A stretch of DNA of 5,717 nt from Chloroflexota bacterium (GTDB lineage Bacteria > Chloroflexota > Limnocylindria > QHBO01), in assembly GCA_031177555.1 (NCBI GenBank), contig JAPSGM010000131.1, forward strand, positions 1-5,717, given 5' to 3'. Shown here in pieces: positions 5,541 to 5,717 of this stretch. How positions within the stretch are numbered: the first letter of the stretch is position 1; every line of letters starts with the position of its first letter. A program made the position numbers and the translations under genes. The notes beneath the pieces were generated by a model. The model had not been told where the DNA came from and did no database searches. It worked only from the letters and a program-made list of their open reading frames with translations.

Positions 5541-5546
5541 ATTGTA
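5541..5546 (-). promoter_or_regulatory. Putative -10 box TACAAT for the membrane-protein pair
   Basis: TACAAT on the - strand matches the -10 consensus at 5 of 6 positions and lies at the expected place for transcription towards 5456. The predicted start is near 5535. No good -35 hexamer is visible, so the call is tentative. Confidence 0.4.
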
Positions 5547-5572
5547 GGGGACCGTTCGGCGGAACGCGACCG

Positions 5573-5578
5573 TATACT
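5573..5578 (+). promoter_or_regulatory. Putative -10 box TATACT of the gene starting at 5585
   Basis: TATACT lies 6 bases before a GTG that opens a good reading frame, the spacing expected if transcription starts at the start codon. The same hexamer is used for the response regulator and the tRNA. No clear -35 box. Confidence 0.55.
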
Positions 5579-5584
5579 CCGGCC

Positions 5585-5717
5585 GTGCCGTACGAGCTGC
5601 CCGAAGACTCGCAGGCGGCCCGTCGCAACGCCGTGTGGCGCTGGGTCACCTTCGCCATGGTGGCCGCGCTGGTGGCGCTCGTCACATACCTGGCGTACAT
5701 CGGCTTCGCGGGCTCGG
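5585..5717 (+). CDS. N-terminus of a small membrane protein, cut by the window edge
   Basis: From GTG at 5585 the frame is open to the window end and gives 44 residues: a hydrophilic start (MPYELPEDSQAARRNAVWRW) followed by a hydrophobic helix of about 20 residues (around 21-41). The charged N-terminus with Arg-Arg before the helix suggests it stays in the cytosol. No ribosome binding site is present, but TATACT lies 6 bases upstream, so the message may be leaderless. Third codon positions are mostly G or C, as in real genes nearby. It is divergent from the four-helix membrane-protein genes. Function unknown; the rest lies outside the window. Confidence 0.65.
   Translation, partial: MPYELPEDSQAARRNAVWRWVTFAMVAALVALVTYLAYIGFAGS

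Noticed and set aside
1..5717. CRISPR array, insertion sequence, phage or attachment-site signals
   Set aside because: No spaced direct repeats, transposase, integrase or flanking duplications are visible; the tRNA gene is intact with no adjacent duplicate of its 3' end that I can see.

Overview
The window is high-GC bacterial DNA. Its genes start often with GTG, two of them look leaderless, and a clean tRNA-Asp gene carries an encoded CCA. Composition, start usage and protein types (a PknB-like kinase, an OmpR-type response regulator, many short Ala-rich membrane proteins) fit a Chloroflexota or Actinomycetota lineage. No marker gene fixes the taxon, and my leaning to Chloroflexota rests only on remembered resemblance of the hypothetical proteins.

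Left part (1-1355, + strand): the C-terminal four fifths of a soluble Ser/Thr protein kinase, followed 18 bases later by a membrane-anchored protein with a Pro-rich linker and a very acidic Asp tail. The pair looks like an operon. It ends 8 bases from the end of the convergent response-regulator gene.

Centre (1364-4141): a two-component system in which the response regulator (-) and the histidine kinase (+) are divergent, with 26 bases between their start codons. A TATACT box for the regulator sits next to the ribosome binding site of the kinase. Downstream of the kinase, on the same strand, is a secreted protein whose mature part is six tandem units of 19-20 residues (a beta-solenoid) with two cysteines near each end.

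Right part (4142-5717): 215 bases without a gene, then tRNA-Asp(GTC) on the - strand with its own promoter. Upstream of it on the same strand are two adjacent four-helix membrane proteins, possibly diverged tandem paralogs. Across a 47-base divergent promoter region, a small membrane protein starts on the + strand and runs off the window.

The most distinctive points are the divergent regulator/kinase pair with its nearly symmetrical -10 region, the repeated TATACT boxes (two of them 6-7 bases before GTG starts, one before the tRNA), the kinase plus acidic membrane protein pair, and the beta-solenoid protein beside the sensor kinase. I see no clearly new defence or mobile system.
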